Of a stretch of DNA of 64,000 bases, positions 1 through 9,009 are shown in pieces; position 1 is the stretch's first letter, and every line of letters starts with the position of its first letter. The translations under genes and the position numbers were made by a program. Origin of the DNA: JBNARI01 sp049718765 (GTDB lineage: Bacteria > Bacillota > Sulfobacillia > DUMF01); the NCBI GenBank assembly GCA_049718765.1, contig JBNARI010000007.1:12758-76757 (forward strand), in the 5' to 3' direction. The notes beneath the pieces are model-generated. The model made no database searches and had not been told where the DNA came from. It saw only the letters and a list, made by a program, of their open reading frames with translations.

Positions 1-1
1 T

Positions 2-661
2 GGCGCTGCTGCGGTGGAACTAGTACACTGCTACTCCCTGGTTCACGACGACATGCCCGAGATGGACAATTCGCCCACCCGCAGGGGGAGGGCGTCTCTC
101 CATGCTGCCTTCGGGCAAGGCGTGGCCCTGCTTGTGGGGGATGCCTTGCTCACGCTAGGGTTCGAGCTGCTTGGGGACCTGCCTCCAGAGAAAGCGCACC
201 TGTGCGTGGGAATCCTGGCCCGCTGTGCAGGTGGGGAGGGGATGGTCGGGGGGCAGTACATGGACATGTTCCCGGCCAGAGCGCACCAGGCTGGTGAAGG
301 CTTCGCGGATTTCGCCTTGACCGTGGCCAGGCTCAAGACTGGACGGCTGTTTGGGGCTGCAGCAGGGCTGGGGTGGGTACTGGGCTCAGCGCATCCAGCT
401 GATTTCGAGAACGCGGTGAGCTTCGGCGAGAAAATTGGCACTGCATTTCAAATCCTGGACGACATCGAGGATTGGACTTCCGGTGAAGATCAGGGCAAGT
501 GGGAAATTCCTGCGATTATGTCAACAGCGCAATGCAGGACGGTGGCAGCAGGTCTGATTAAGGAAGCCCTTGAGCTATTGAGGCATTTCCCTGTGCCAGA
601 GCCTTTGGAAGAATTCGTGGCGTTGGCAATTCCCAAAGACACGCTGGATCTTGTGCTATAA
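2..661 (+). CDS. ispA: Polyprenyl (farnesyl/geranylgeranyl-type) diphosphate synthase, 5' end missing
   Basis: Condenses isopentenyl diphosphate onto allylic diphosphates to make the C15/C20 precursors of quinones and undecaprenyl carriers. The reading frame is open from the window edge, so the N-terminus lies outside. Both aspartate-rich Mg-binding motifs are visible: DDMPEMD near the start, and DDIED about 60 residues from the end. The second motif is followed by an unusual short segment before GK instead of the more typical longer D-rich stretch. The gene precedes an OLE RNA, oapA and dxs, which matches the isoprenoid operon of extremophile Firmicutes. Family assignment is firm; exact chain length of the product is not readable. 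Confidence 0.9.
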   Translation, partial: GAAAVELVHCYSLVHDDMPEMDNSPTRRGRASLHAAFGQGVALLVGDALLTLGFELLGDLPPEKAHLCVGILARCAGGEGMVGGQYMDMFPARAHQAGEGFADFALTVARLKTGRLFGAAAGLGWVLGSAHPADFENAVSFGEKIGTAFQILDDIEDWTSGEDQGKWEIPAIMSTAQCRTVAAGLIKEALELLRHFPVPEPLEEFVALAIPKDTLDLVL

Positions 662-683
662 TGATGAGCTGGATTCGCTATCG

Positions 684-1202
684 GGCGCGGTGGCGCAGTA
701 TCCTAGTCGGTACTGGCTGTCCCGAGAACGGACCTAAAAAGCCGTAGAGGGCACACCGATGAAACTGCTTGCGCGGGCTGGTTGCTGCCCAGCGGCCGGT
801 CCGGGCAGGCGGGAAGGGGATGGGGCAGCCCGCAACGGCATGCTGGTGGAGACCCTATCCCCGTGAGGCTTGCGTTGTGAGGCGCAAGTGAAACCTGCAG
901 GTGGAGAAAACTGCCTGCAGTGTAGCCTGCCCTGAGCGGTGCCAGAGGGAGGCACATGCCGAAATCGGCGCTGCAAAAGGGGCTAGGGGCGGTGCTGACC
1001 GTCAAGGAAAACTTCTAGGCTGTCGCTCCGGCGCAGGCAGGGAGGATTAAAGTACGGTCTAAGTGGCGATCCAGCGCAACCTTCGGCGACGAGGTTGGGC
1101 AGCCTTAAAGGGAAACCGCCCGTTCGGCGACGACGGGTGGCTGGCAGGGAAAGCCTGCTGGACCTAAGCCGTAGCATTTACTCGCTGCCTGGCCACCGCG
1201 CC
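684..1202 (+). ncRNA. ole: OLE RNA (ornate, large, extremophilic RNA)
   Basis: This 564-nt gap between ispA and oapA has no coding frame but is rich in paired segments. A perfect 10-bp closing stem joins GGCGCGGTGG at 684-693 to CCACCGCGCC at 1193-1202, giving a roughly 520-nt folded unit. OLE RNAs are known to sit in isoprenoid operons between ispA-like and dxs-like genes, immediately upstream of a membrane protein gene (OapA) that binds them, and are tied to membrane stress responses. The position, length, closing helix and partner gene all match. The ends are inferred from the closing stem; I did not align to the consensus structure. Confidence 0.88.
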
Positions 1203-1225
1203 ACTCAGGCGGAATCTTTGGGGAG

Positions 1226-1777
1226 ATGCCTATTAAACTGGACAAGTCCGTCCTTGTGCACGCTGCTACCTTTGGTTTCTTCTCCTTCGCAACAGCACTG
1301 GCCATGACTGGCCCGTTGAACAAAGCAGCCGCCAGCATCAGCGTTGGGTTTGCGGGTTCCCTGTTGTTGACAGTGATCCTAGCAGGCATCGGGTTTGACA
1401 TGGTGGGCGTTGCAGTGGCTTCAGCTGACGAAGCTGTTTTCCACGCCTTGGCTTCAAAGAAACTTAGGGGGGCCAAGAAAGGGGTCTGGCTGTGCAGGAA
1501 CAGGGCCCGGGTGATAAGCTTTTGCAACGACTTCGTGGGAGACGTTTGTGGCACAATAGCTGGTGCGATCGGCACCGTGTTGGCCATGAAGGTTGGTGGG
1601 GCCAAGTTGGTGCCGGTTGTGGTGGCAGGTGTGGCTTCCCTGAACGTAGCTGGCAAGGCGTTAGCAAAGGGCGTGGCGGTCTCTAGGCCCAACGACATAG
1701 TGAGGTTTGTGGGGATTGTGCTTGATTGGGTCGGGGACCTGGGGTGGGGCCGAAAGGGGGATGCCAGGAAAGCGTGA
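1226..1777 (+). CDS. oapA: OLE-associated membrane protein OapA
   Basis: A 183-residue membrane protein with about four hydrophobic stretches (approximately residues 10-30, 40-62, 105-125 and 128-150) and basic loops, as expected for the dimeric membrane protein that binds OLE RNA. It starts at ATG 1226, just behind GGGGAG and only 24 nt after the OLE closing helix, and its stop overlaps the dxs GTG start by 4 nt. Assignment rests on topology and context (ispA-OLE-oapA-dxs), which is the characteristic arrangement; the sequence itself carries no catalytic motif. Confidence 0.85.
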   Translation: MPIKLDKSVLVHAATFGFFSFATALAMTGPLNKAAASISVGFAGSLLLTVILAGIGFDMVGVAVASADEAVFHALASKKLRGAKKGVWLCRNRARVISFCNDFVGDVCGTIAGAIGTVLAMKVGGAKLVPVVVAGVASLNVAGKALAKGVAVSRPNDIVRFVGIVLDWVGDLGWGRKGDARKA

Positions 1778-3660
1778 GCGTGCTTGAGAAAGTAAGCTCT
1801 CCTTCTGACTTGAAGAAGCTGGGCAAAGCGGAACTGAGGCTGCTATGCAGTGAAATAAGGGAGCGCATAATCCAGGTGGTGTCCAAGAACGGCGGTCACC
1901 TGGGCGCAAGCCTTGGTGCAGTGGAATTGACCGTGGCGCTTCACCTGGCTTTTGACTCGCCCAAGGATAAGATAATTTGGGACGTGGGTCATCAGTGTTA
2001 TGCCCACAAGATCCTCACTGGTCGGAACGCCTTGTTCGACTCCCTAAGGCTGACCGATGGGATTGCAGGCTTTCCCAAGCGCAGCGAAAGTGCCCACGAC
2101 GTGTGGGAAACTGGTCACGCGAGCACGTCCATTTCTGCGGCGCTAGGGTTTGCTAAGGCCCGTGACTTGCTTGGGCAGGACTACCACGTGGTTGCAGTGA
2201 TCGGAGACGGTTCTCTCACGGGCGGACTTGCATACGAAGGTTTGAACAACGCCGGACTTGAAGGCACCAGGCTTCTGGTGGTGCTCAACGACAACTCTAT
2301 GGCAATTAGCAGGAACGTGGGGGCAATAGCAAGCTACCTTGCCAGGATAAGGACGGATCCCCGTTATTTCAGGACCAGGTCCAGGGTTGTGAACATGCTC
2401 AAGAGGTACCCAGGCATTGGCGACTGGCTGGTGGAGGTTGGAAGCCGGCTCAAGGGAAGTCTCAAATACCTGCTCAACGTGGGGGTGCTGTTTGAGGAGC
2501 TTGGTTTCGTATACCTTGGGCCCATAGACGGGCACGACATCGACGAAATGGTGTCGGTTTTTTTAAGGTGCAAGGGGATGGAGGGCCCCGTGCTGGTTCA
2601 CGTTGTGACCGAAAAGGGCAAGGGTTACGCGCCCGCCGAGCTGAGGCCAGAGGAATACCACGGCACTGGACCCTTCGACGTAGAGACAGGTTGTGCGGTT
2701 AGAGGTGGGGACAGACCCACTTACAGCCAGGTGTTCGGGGAAGCCCTGTGCGAGCTTGCCAGGGAGGACAAGCGCATTGTAGCGATAACCGCGGCAATGA
2801 AGGAAGGCACTGGACTTGACAGGTTCGCCCAGGAATTCCCCGACAGGTTCTTCGACGTTGGCATTGCCGAGTCCCACGCCGTGGCTTTCGCGGGGGCGCT
2901 GGCACTGGCAGGATTGAAGCCCGTAGTGGCGATTTACTCCACTTTCTTGCAACGGGCTTACGATCAGGTGTCCCACGACGTGTGCCGACAAAACGCGCCA
3001 GTGGTGTTCGCAATAGATAGGGCCGGCATCGTGGGTGGAGACGGAGACACACACCAGGGAGTTTTCGACATTTCGTTCCTAAGGCACATTCCAGGGCTTG
3101 TGCTCATGGCCCCAAGGGACCGAAAACGTCTGAGGGACATGCTCTATACCGCTTTGCGCTTGGAGCGTCCTGCGGCGGTTAGGTATCCAAGGGGTGAGGC
3201 CACTGGCGAGCCCTCCCAAGGTTTCGATTTGCTCCAGGTGGGCAAGGGCGAACTGCTCCGCGAGGGCGAGGATGTGGTGCTGATGGGAGTGGGCACTATG
3301 GTAGAAGTCTGCCTTGAAGCAGCGCGCCTTTTGGAGGCGCAGGGTATAAGGGCTGCGGTGTTCGACCCCATGTTTTTGAACCCCCTGGACGAATTGCAAA
3401 TAGTGAGGTTGGCCCGGTCTACGGGCGCCCTGGTCACAGTGGAGGAGCACGTGCTCAAGGGAGGGTTCGGAAGCTCTGTTGCTGAAATAGTTAGCCAGGA
3501 AGTGCCTGGATGCTTAATGCGGTGCCTTGGGATTAGCTCAGGATTTGTCCCCCACGGCGATCGAAGGGACTGGCTGGTGCGGCTGGGACTTACCCCAGAA
3601 ATGGTGGCAACGTGCGCAAGACAGCTGCTATCGCGTAAGGGTGCAGGCGGTGTGCGTTGA
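1774..3660 (+). CDS. dxs: 1-Deoxy-D-xylulose-5-phosphate synthase
   Basis: Thiamine-diphosphate enzyme that condenses pyruvate with glyceraldehyde-3-phosphate, the entry step of the MEP isoprenoid pathway. N-terminal TPP domain has HLGASLG and the GDGSLTGG pyrophosphate-binding motif followed by the metal-binding NDN segment. The central transketolase pyrimidine domain has DVGIAESHA and DRAGIVGGDGDTHQG, and the C-terminal domain contains VEEH. A start at GTG 1774 gives 628 residues, the usual DXS length, and overlaps the oapA stop by 4 nt with a purine-rich AAAGGGGG upstream; the frame is open further upstream but without conserved sequence. Confidence 0.97.
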   Translation: MSVLEKVSSPSDLKKLGKAELRLLCSEIRERIIQVVSKNGGHLGASLGAVELTVALHLAFDSPKDKIIWDVGHQCYAHKILTGRNALFDSLRLTDGIAGFPKRSESAHDVWETGHASTSISAALGFAKARDLLGQDYHVVAVIGDGSLTGGLAYEGLNNAGLEGTRLLVVLNDNSMAISRNVGAIASYLARIRTDPRYFRTRSRVVNMLKRYPGIGDWLVEVGSRLKGSLKYLLNVGVLFEELGFVYLGPIDGHDIDEMVSVFLRCKGMEGPVLVHVVTEKGKGYAPAELRPEEYHGTGPFDVETGCAVRGGDRPTYSQVFGEALCELAREDKRIVAITAAMKEGTGLDRFAQEFPDRFFDVGIAESHAVAFAGALALAGLKPVVAIYSTFLQRAYDQVSHDVCRQNAPVVFAIDRAGIVGGDGDTHQGVFDISFLRHIPGLVLMAPRDRKRLRDMLYTALRLERPAAVRYPRGEATGEPSQGFDLLQVGKGELLREGEDVVLMGVGTMVEVCLEAARLLEAQGIRAAVFDPMFLNPLDELQIVRLARSTGALVTVEEHVLKGGFGSSVAEIVSQEVPGCLMRCLGISSGFVPHGDRRDWLVRLGLTPEMVATCARQLLSRKGAGGVR

Positions 3661-4484
3661 AGCAGGTGGGAAAGAAGAGGCTAGATGTGATGCTTGTGGA
3701 GGCGGGGCTCTTCCCCACGAGGAGCGCCGCTCAAGCTGCCATAATGGAGGGCAGGGTGCGGGTGAACGATAGCGTGGTCACCAAGTGCGGCACCCTGGTC
3801 TCGCCCTCAGACAGGCTTTCAGTGGAAAGGCCCGCGCGCCAGTACGTTAGCCGCGGGGGCATCAAGCTCGAAGGGGCCTTGAGGGAGTTCGGCGTGAGCG
3901 TGGCTGGCAAGGTGTGCCTTGACGCGGGGAGCTCCACTGGGGGGTTCGTGGACTGCTTGCTCCAACATGGAGCTGCAAAGGTGTTTGCGGTGGACGTGGG
4001 CTACGGTCAACTCGCCTGGAAATTGAGGCAAGACCCCAGGGTAGTAGCCATTGAGCGAACCAATGTGAGGTACCTCACCATTGACCAGTTAGGCACTGTG
4101 GTTGACCTGGCTACCCTGGACGTGTCGTTCATTTCTTTGACCAAGGTGTGGCCTGCGGTGAAGGGGCTACTCAAGCCCGGGGGAGAAACTCTCTCTCTGG
4201 TAAAGCCCCAATTCGAGGCAGGCCCCAGCAAGGTGGGCAAACGTGGCGTAGTCAAGGACCCCGAAGTGCATCTGGAGGTGCTCGTAAACCTGATTGGCAC
4301 CGGGGTGGACCTTGGTTTTGAGGTCGAAGGGGTGTGCGCTTCACCAATAAAGGGGCCCGAAGGCAATCTGGAGTTCTGGCTTTATTTGAAGGTGCCTCCG
4401 GCAGGATTGGGAGCAAGCACAGAGAACATCCATACTTGGCTGGAGAAAGCGCGGGAAGTGGTGCGCGCAGCTCACGAGAGGTAG
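3657..4484 (+). CDS. tlyA: TlyA family rRNA 2'-O-methyltransferase / putative hemolysin
   Basis: S4-type RNA-binding domain at the N-terminus (KKRLDVMLVEAGLF, then RGGIKLEGAL) followed by an FtsJ/RrmJ-like SAM methyltransferase domain with LDAGSSTGGFVDCLLQ as the SAM-binding loop and the conserved VKPQFEAG segment. TlyA proteins methylate ribose in 16S and 23S rRNA. TTG 3657 overlaps the dxs stop in TTGA and has AGGCGG upstream; GTG 3666 is an alternative start that would better match family N-termini. Sits in the conserved clostridial order dxs-tlyA-nadK-argR-recN. Confidence 0.93.
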   Translation: MKQVGKKRLDVMLVEAGLFPTRSAAQAAIMEGRVRVNDSVVTKCGTLVSPSDRLSVERPARQYVSRGGIKLEGALREFGVSVAGKVCLDAGSSTGGFVDCLLQHGAAKVFAVDVGYGQLAWKLRQDPRVVAIERTNVRYLTIDQLGTVVDLATLDVSFISLTKVWPAVKGLLKPGGETLSLVKPQFEAGPSKVGKRGVVKDPEVHLEVLVNLIGTGVDLGFEVEGVCASPIKGPEGNLEFWLYLKVPPAGLGASTENIHTWLEKAREVVRAAHER

Positions 4485-4491
4485 CGCTTGC

Positions 4492-5340
4492 ATGAAGACG
4501 GTGGGAGTTTTCCCAAACTTGGACAAGGAAGGCGCAGCTGAACTCGCCAGGGCAATTGCAGACTGGCTGCAAGGACGTGGACACAGGGTGCTGTTGACCG
4601 GCGAGGCTGCCCACGCAATTGGCAGGGAAGAGCTAGGTCGTGAAGTGAGCCTTTGGGGCAAGGAAGTTGACTTCGTCATGGTGCTTGGGGGGGACGGCAC
4701 CTTGCTCAATGCTGCTGCTTCCCTGGCGCCAGACGGGGTTCCCATGATCGGGGTCAACCTGGGTAGGCTGGGATTCCTGACTGAAATTGAGGCGGATCAA
4801 GCCTTCGAAGTGCTTCCAGACTTGCTCGAAGGCAGGTTTTCCATAGAGGGCCGCATGATGCTTCGGGTTCACGTTGGGCATGGCACCGCCATGGATTCGT
4901 TCCTCGCCCTGAACGAAGTCACAATTTCCAAGGGCCCCTTTGCCCGGTTGATCCAGCTGAAGGTGTCCATTGCGGGGCATCTCATAGAGCAGTACGATGC
5001 GGACGGCCTCATAGTGGCCACGCCCACTGGCTCGACTGCTTATTCCCTTTCGGCGGGCGGGCCTATCGTTAGCCCGGACTTGCACGTGTGCATCATCACT
5101 CCGATTTGCCCCCACAGCCTTTACTCGCGGTCAATTGTGGTTTCTGCGGACGAGGAAATCAGGGTAGAGGTGAACGCCGTGCACAAGGACGCGGCCGTGA
5201 CTATTGACGGGCAAAGGTTCCGGCGGCTCGATTCTGGGGACACGGTAGTTGTCACAAAGGCTAAGGAAGTGGCGAACCTCATTCGATTAAAGAACTGGAG
5301 CTTCTACGACGTGCTCAGGGCAAAACTGAAGGAACATTGA
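4492..5340 (+). CDS. nadK: NAD kinase
   Basis: ATP-NAD kinase, making NADP. The diagnostic GGDGTLL motif is at residues 65-71, followed by GVNLGRLGFLTE and the C-terminal YSLSAGGPIVSP region that closes over NAD (the NE/D-type motif LNEVTI lies before it). 282 residues is typical for the single-domain bacterial enzyme. Start ATG 4492 follows the tlyA stop by 7 nt with GAGAGG behind it. Confidence 0.96.
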   Translation: MKTVGVFPNLDKEGAAELARAIADWLQGRGHRVLLTGEAAHAIGREELGREVSLWGKEVDFVMVLGGDGTLLNAAASLAPDGVPMIGVNLGRLGFLTEIEADQAFEVLPDLLEGRFSIEGRMMLRVHVGHGTAMDSFLALNEVTISKGPFARLIQLKVSIAGHLIEQYDADGLIVATPTGSTAYSLSAGGPIVSPDLHVCIITPICPHSLYSRSIVVSADEEIRVEVNAVHKDAAVTIDGQRFRRLDSGDTVVVTKAKEVANLIRLKNWSFYDVLRAKLKEH

Positions 5341-5355
5341 GCGAGGTGGGTTGGG

Positions 5356-5808
5356 GTGAAAGCAAGGCGCCAAATGAAAATCCTGGAGCTGGTCAGGACC
5401 CATACCATTGAAACCCAAGAGGAGTTAGCCCGCCTTCTGAGGGCTGAAGGCATTGAGGTCACTCAGGCAACGGTGTCCAGGGACATTAAGGAACTCAACT
5501 TGATCAAAGCGCCCACTGGGGACGGAAGGTACAAGTACGCCATTCCCGACGAGCAGCGGTCGAGCGCCGTGTTTGAGAAGTTCCGCAGGATCTTCAGCGA
5601 GTGCTGCGTTGGCCTGGACTACAGCGAGAACATACTGGTAATCAAGGCGCTCACGGGTACCGCTCCCGCAGTGGCCGAGGCGATTGATTCCCTCAACTTG
5701 AAGGAAGTGGTGGGCACAGTGGCTGGGGACAACACTGTTTTCGTAGTGGTGAGGCCCAAGGAAGCCATGATGAGCGTGATCGAACGGTTGCGCAGCCTTG
5801 GCAGGTAG
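5356..5808 (+). CDS. argR: Arginine repressor ArgR
   Basis: 150 residues, the standard ArgR/AhrC length. An N-terminal winged helix-turn-helix (TQEELARLLRAEGIEVTQAT, followed by VSRDIKELNL) is joined to a C-terminal arginine-binding hexamerisation domain with GTAPAVAEAID and GTVAGDNTVFVVV, the loop that contacts arginine. Controls arginine biosynthesis and breakdown genes. It lies between nadK and recN as in most Firmicutes. Start GTG 5356 has GAGGTGGG upstream. Confidence 0.96.
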   Translation: MKARRQMKILELVRTHTIETQEELARLLRAEGIEVTQATVSRDIKELNLIKAPTGDGRYKYAIPDEQRSSAVFEKFRRIFSECCVGLDYSENILVIKALTGTAPAVAEAIDSLNLKEVVGTVAGDNTVFVVVRPKEAMMSVIERLRSLGR

Positions 5809-5817
5809 GTGGTGGCC

Positions 5818-7491
5818 TTGCTGGTGCGGCTCCACATAGAAAACCTCGCAATCATAGATTCCCTCGACATTGAGTTTTGCCCTGGGCTGAACGTGTTCAC
5901 AGGCGAGACAGGTGCAGGGAAGTCCATTGTGGTGGACGCGCTGGAGCTTGTGACAGGGGGGCGGGCTTCCAGCGAAGTGGTACGCACCGGAGCTTCCACG
6001 GCAGTCGTGGAAGGGATGTTTGACCTTTCTGCCTGGCCTTCCCTAGGTGAGCTACTCAGGTCCATGGGTTTTGAAGCGGACGATTGCGTTGTGCTCACCC
6101 GAGAGGTAAGCTCCAGCGGCAGGTCCGCGTGCAGGATCAACGGCAGGCTGGCCAGCGTAGGGATGCTCAGGCAGATTGGTTCCCGATTGGTGGACATCCA
6201 CGGTCAACACGAAGGTCAAGCGTTGCTGGACCCTGCCCAACAGCTGCTGCTCTTGGACCACTTTGCAGGTGAAGAGGCGTTAAGGCTCAGGGCGGAGACT
6301 GAGCAAATCAAGGGCCAGCTGGGACAACTTCGTCAAGAGCTCAACCGATTGTGCGGCGAAGAGAGGGAACTTGCCAGGAGAGTGGATTTGCTCAGGTACC
6401 AGGTGGACGAGATTGACAGGGCGCAGTTACGCCCCGGGGAAGAGGAGGAGCTGGTGCGCGAGCACAGGCTCCTGAACAACGCGGTGCAGCTCAGGGAAGC
6501 TGTAGGCAAGGCCAAGTCCCTCCTGTTCTTGGGGCGGGGCGCCTCAGCCACCGACATGGTTGGCGAGGCTATCAGGGAGCTGGAGCAGGCAGCTCGGATA
6601 GACAACAGGCTGGCCAACTTCGTGGAGGCGCTGGAGCAGGTGAGCCTCGAGCTGGAAGACCTGCGGCGGGACATGACCGATTACGAGGAGGGGGTCTGTG
6701 CTGACCCGGAGCGGTTGGCACAGGTGGAGCGCCGTTTGGACCTACTTGGGGACCTGAAACGCAAGTACGGCGAGGACATCCCTGCAATCCTGGAGTTCAG
6801 GGCGAGGGCCCAAGCCGAACTGGACAAGCTTACCCATAGGGAGGCGCTAGCTGCCGAACTGGAACAACAAATCGCAAAGCTGGCCGCAACACTTGGGGAG
6901 AAGGCCAACCGTCTTCACCAGCTAAGGGCAGAAGCGGGGACAAGGCTTGGGGAACAGGTCACGCAAGTGCTCAAGGGACTTGGGATGCCTGACGTGCAGT
7001 TCCAAGTGCGCCTGGGAGACAGCAGTGCCCAGTTCTGGTTCTCCGCCAACCTGGGGGAAGACCCGAGGGAGCTGCACAAGGTTGCCTCTGGAGGGGAGCT
7101 TTCCAGGATCATGCTGGCAATCAAGACGGTCAGCTTGCCCCCTGAGAGCGCAGGGGTGCTGGTGTTCGACGAGGTGGACGCCGGGGTAAGCGGAGTGGTG
7201 GCCCACCGCATCGGTGCCCTGCTGGTGAGGCTGTCTGGGCAAAGGCAGGTCATGTGTGTGACCCATCTTCCCCAAATTGCAGCGCTTGCCGACAGTCACT
7301 TTGCTGTGGTGAAGGAGAGCAGTGGGGGGCGAACTGTGACCAGGGTTCACAAGCTGGGCTCGAAGGAAAGGCTGCTGGAGCTTGCCAGGATGATGGGTGA
7401 CTCTGCTGGTTCTGAAATATCGATCCAGCATGCAAAGCAACTGCTAATGAACGCGCAAGAAATCAAGAGATCAGCTGGTTTGTCTGGTTGA
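5818..7491 (+). CDS. recN: DNA repair protein RecN
   Basis: SMC-like ATPase for double-strand-break repair. N-terminal ATP-binding half has GETGAGKS (Walker A). A long coiled-coil central region rich in E, R, L and Q runs through roughly residues 150-360, and the C-terminal half has the ABC signature SGGELSR, Walker B VLVFDEVDAGVSG and the HLPQIAA switch. Length 557 matches the family. TTG 5818 is placed behind AGGTAGGTGG; GTG 5809 right after the argR stop is equally possible and adds three residues. Confidence 0.95.
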   Translation: MLVRLHIENLAIIDSLDIEFCPGLNVFTGETGAGKSIVVDALELVTGGRASSEVVRTGASTAVVEGMFDLSAWPSLGELLRSMGFEADDCVVLTREVSSSGRSACRINGRLASVGMLRQIGSRLVDIHGQHEGQALLDPAQQLLLLDHFAGEEALRLRAETEQIKGQLGQLRQELNRLCGEERELARRVDLLRYQVDEIDRAQLRPGEEEELVREHRLLNNAVQLREAVGKAKSLLFLGRGASATDMVGEAIRELEQAARIDNRLANFVEALEQVSLELEDLRRDMTDYEEGVCADPERLAQVERRLDLLGDLKRKYGEDIPAILEFRARAQAELDKLTHREALAAELEQQIAKLAATLGEKANRLHQLRAEAGTRLGEQVTQVLKGLGMPDVQFQVRLGDSSAQFWFSANLGEDPRELHKVASGGELSRIMLAIKTVSLPPESAGVLVFDEVDAGVSGVVAHRIGALLVRLSGQRQVMCVTHLPQIAALADSHFAVVKESSGGRTVTRVHKLGSKERLLELARMMGDSAGSEISIQHAKQLLMNAQEIKRSAGLSG

Positions 7492-7587
7492 TTTTCATTA
7501 TCATTTTGGCCATGGTTGTCGGGCAACTTAAGATTGCACCTTGAAAACTGCATAGGGCCTTTGGGGGCAGGCATCGGGGGTGTCTTG

Positions 7588-8886
7588 ATGCCGCGTGCCT
7601 CGTTGAGGAAAGTGACAGGCGCGTTGCTGGCTTTGCTGGTTGTGGTTACCTCGATTACCCCTCCAGTCAGGGCGTTGCTAACTATGCCGGAGCATGTGAA
7701 CATTGCCAGCGACACCAAATACCAGTTGGGTCCAAGGCTACCGTTATTGTCTTTGCGGTGCCGTAGCAGTTCACTAGTTTCGGTGTCTTCCCAGGAGTCC
7801 TTTTGGATTCTGCCCAACCAAGACGGCATTGGCGAAGTTGAAGTCATGCTCCTAGGGGCGCTTCCCCTCAAGAAAGTGAGGGTGAGCGTCATACCCAGAC
7901 TCAGGTTGATCCCTGGGGGCCACTCCATAGGGGTGCTCCTGCGATCCGACGGCGTGATAGTCACAGGTGTATCCGGAGTGGTGGGACAGTCCGGGGAAAC
8001 CACATACCCTGCCAGGGACGCCGGGATAAGGCAAGGCGACCTCATATTGGCTGTGGACGGTCAAGCTGTGAGGAGCGAAGCCCACATTGCGAGCTTGGTC
8101 AACGATGCGGGACGCTCGGGCAGGCCGATTCAAATAACCGCAAAGAGGATGGACGGTAGCGTATACGTGAGCAACGTGGTGCCGAGGTACTGCGTAGAGA
8201 CCAGAAGGTACAGGATAGGGCTGTGGGTTAGAGATGGCGCTGCAGGCGTTGGCACTCTCACCTTCGTGGATCCCAGGTCCATGAGGTTTGGCGCCCTTGG
8301 CCACGTGGTCACAGATACTGACACAGGCCGCCCAGTTGAGGTGGGAGACGGTGAAATAGTGAAGGCTCAAGTAACAGCCATAGAGGAGGGCCGCTCTGGA
8401 AAGCCCGGGGAAAAGATCGGCCTTTTCCTTCAGGACAAAGAAGTGCTTGGTTCCATAGACGCCAATTCGCGATTTGGGATCAGCGGCACCCTTTATTCCA
8501 TCCTGCACAACCCCTTGTATCCCGATCCAATTGAAATTGCGCTTGGTTCCGAAGTTCACCCGGGCCCAGCCGAAATTGTGACGGTGATCCAAGGGCAGCA
8601 GATAGAGAAATTCGCAGTTGAAATTATTAAGGTGAACTTGTCCCCTTCGGTTGAGGGCAGGAACCTGGTCCTCAGGGTGACTGACCCCAGATTGATAAAG
8701 AAGACCGGGGGGATTGTTCAGGGCATGAGCGGCAGCCCAATCATTCAAGATGGGAAGCTGGTAGGAGCTGTCACTCACGTTTTCATCAGCGACCCCACAA
8801 AGGGGTATGGCGTGCTAATTGAAAATATGGTGCTGGATTGCGGATTGGTGGAGCCCGGTTGGACCGGGCTCACTTTTTTTGTGTAG
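7588..8886 (+). CDS. spoIVB: SpoIVB signalling serine peptidase
   Basis: Forespore-secreted S55 peptidase that triggers pro-sigma-K processing in the mother cell. N-terminal hydrophobic segment (residues about 9-27), then a PDZ domain containing ARDAGIRQGDLILAVDGQAV, then the peptidase domain with FGALGHVV (catalytic His) and GMSGSPI (catalytic Ser). ATG 7588 with GGGGGTG upstream gives a proper signal anchor; the frame is open to 7516. The last 15 or so codons encode an intrinsic terminator hairpin, so the C-terminal tail is longer than usual for the family. Confidence 0.94.
   Translation: MPRASLRKVTGALLALLVVVTSITPPVRALLTMPEHVNIASDTKYQLGPRLPLLSLRCRSSSLVSVSSQESFWILPNQDGIGEVEVMLLGALPLKKVRVSVIPRLRLIPGGHSIGVLLRSDGVIVTGVSGVVGQSGETTYPARDAGIRQGDLILAVDGQAVRSEAHIASLVNDAGRSGRPIQITAKRMDGSVYVSNVVPRYCVETRRYRIGLWVRDGAAGVGTLTFVDPRSMRFGALGHVVTDTDTGRPVEVGDGEIVKAQVTAIEEGRSGKPGEKIGLFLQDKEVLGSIDANSRFGISGTLYSILHNPLYPDPIEIALGSEVHPGPAEIVTVIQGQQIEKFAVEIIKVNLSPSVEGRNLVLRVTDPRLIKKTGGIVQGMSGSPIIQDGKLVGAVTHVFISDPTKGYGVLIENMVLDCGLVEPGWTGLTFFV
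8851..8880 (+). terminator. Intrinsic terminator inside the 3' end of spoIVB
   Basis: Perfect 8-bp stem GAGCCCGG (8851-8858) with CCGGGCTC (8864-8871), loop TTGGA, followed after two bases by seven T. The spoIVB stop codon is at 8884-8886, so the whole terminator is translated. Confidence 0.85.
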
Positions 8887-8930
8887 AAACTTGTAGGCCT
8901 CATGTGACACAATCCGCTGGTTTTCGGTAA

Positions 8931-8956
8931 AGGAAAAACTGTTTTGTGGGAGAACT
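8931..8956 (+). promoter_or_regulatory. Possible sigma-H-type promoter of spo0A
   Basis: AGGAAAA at 8931-8937 and GAGAACT at 8950-8956 with a 12-nt spacer resemble the sigma-H elements (AGGAWWT and GAAT-like) that drive spo0A at sporulation onset in Bacillus. The match to the -10 is imperfect, and no clear 0A box was found beside it. Confidence 0.3.
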
Positions 8957-9009
8957 AACTTAACCATCGCAACTACTGCCGCTTGCCTGTGCACCGGGAG
9001 GGGTAAAGC

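Noticed and set aside
662..1225. Small genes on the minus strand (703-1005, 983-1177)
   Set aside because: They are antisense to the OLE RNA, of low-complexity composition, and have no ribosome sites.
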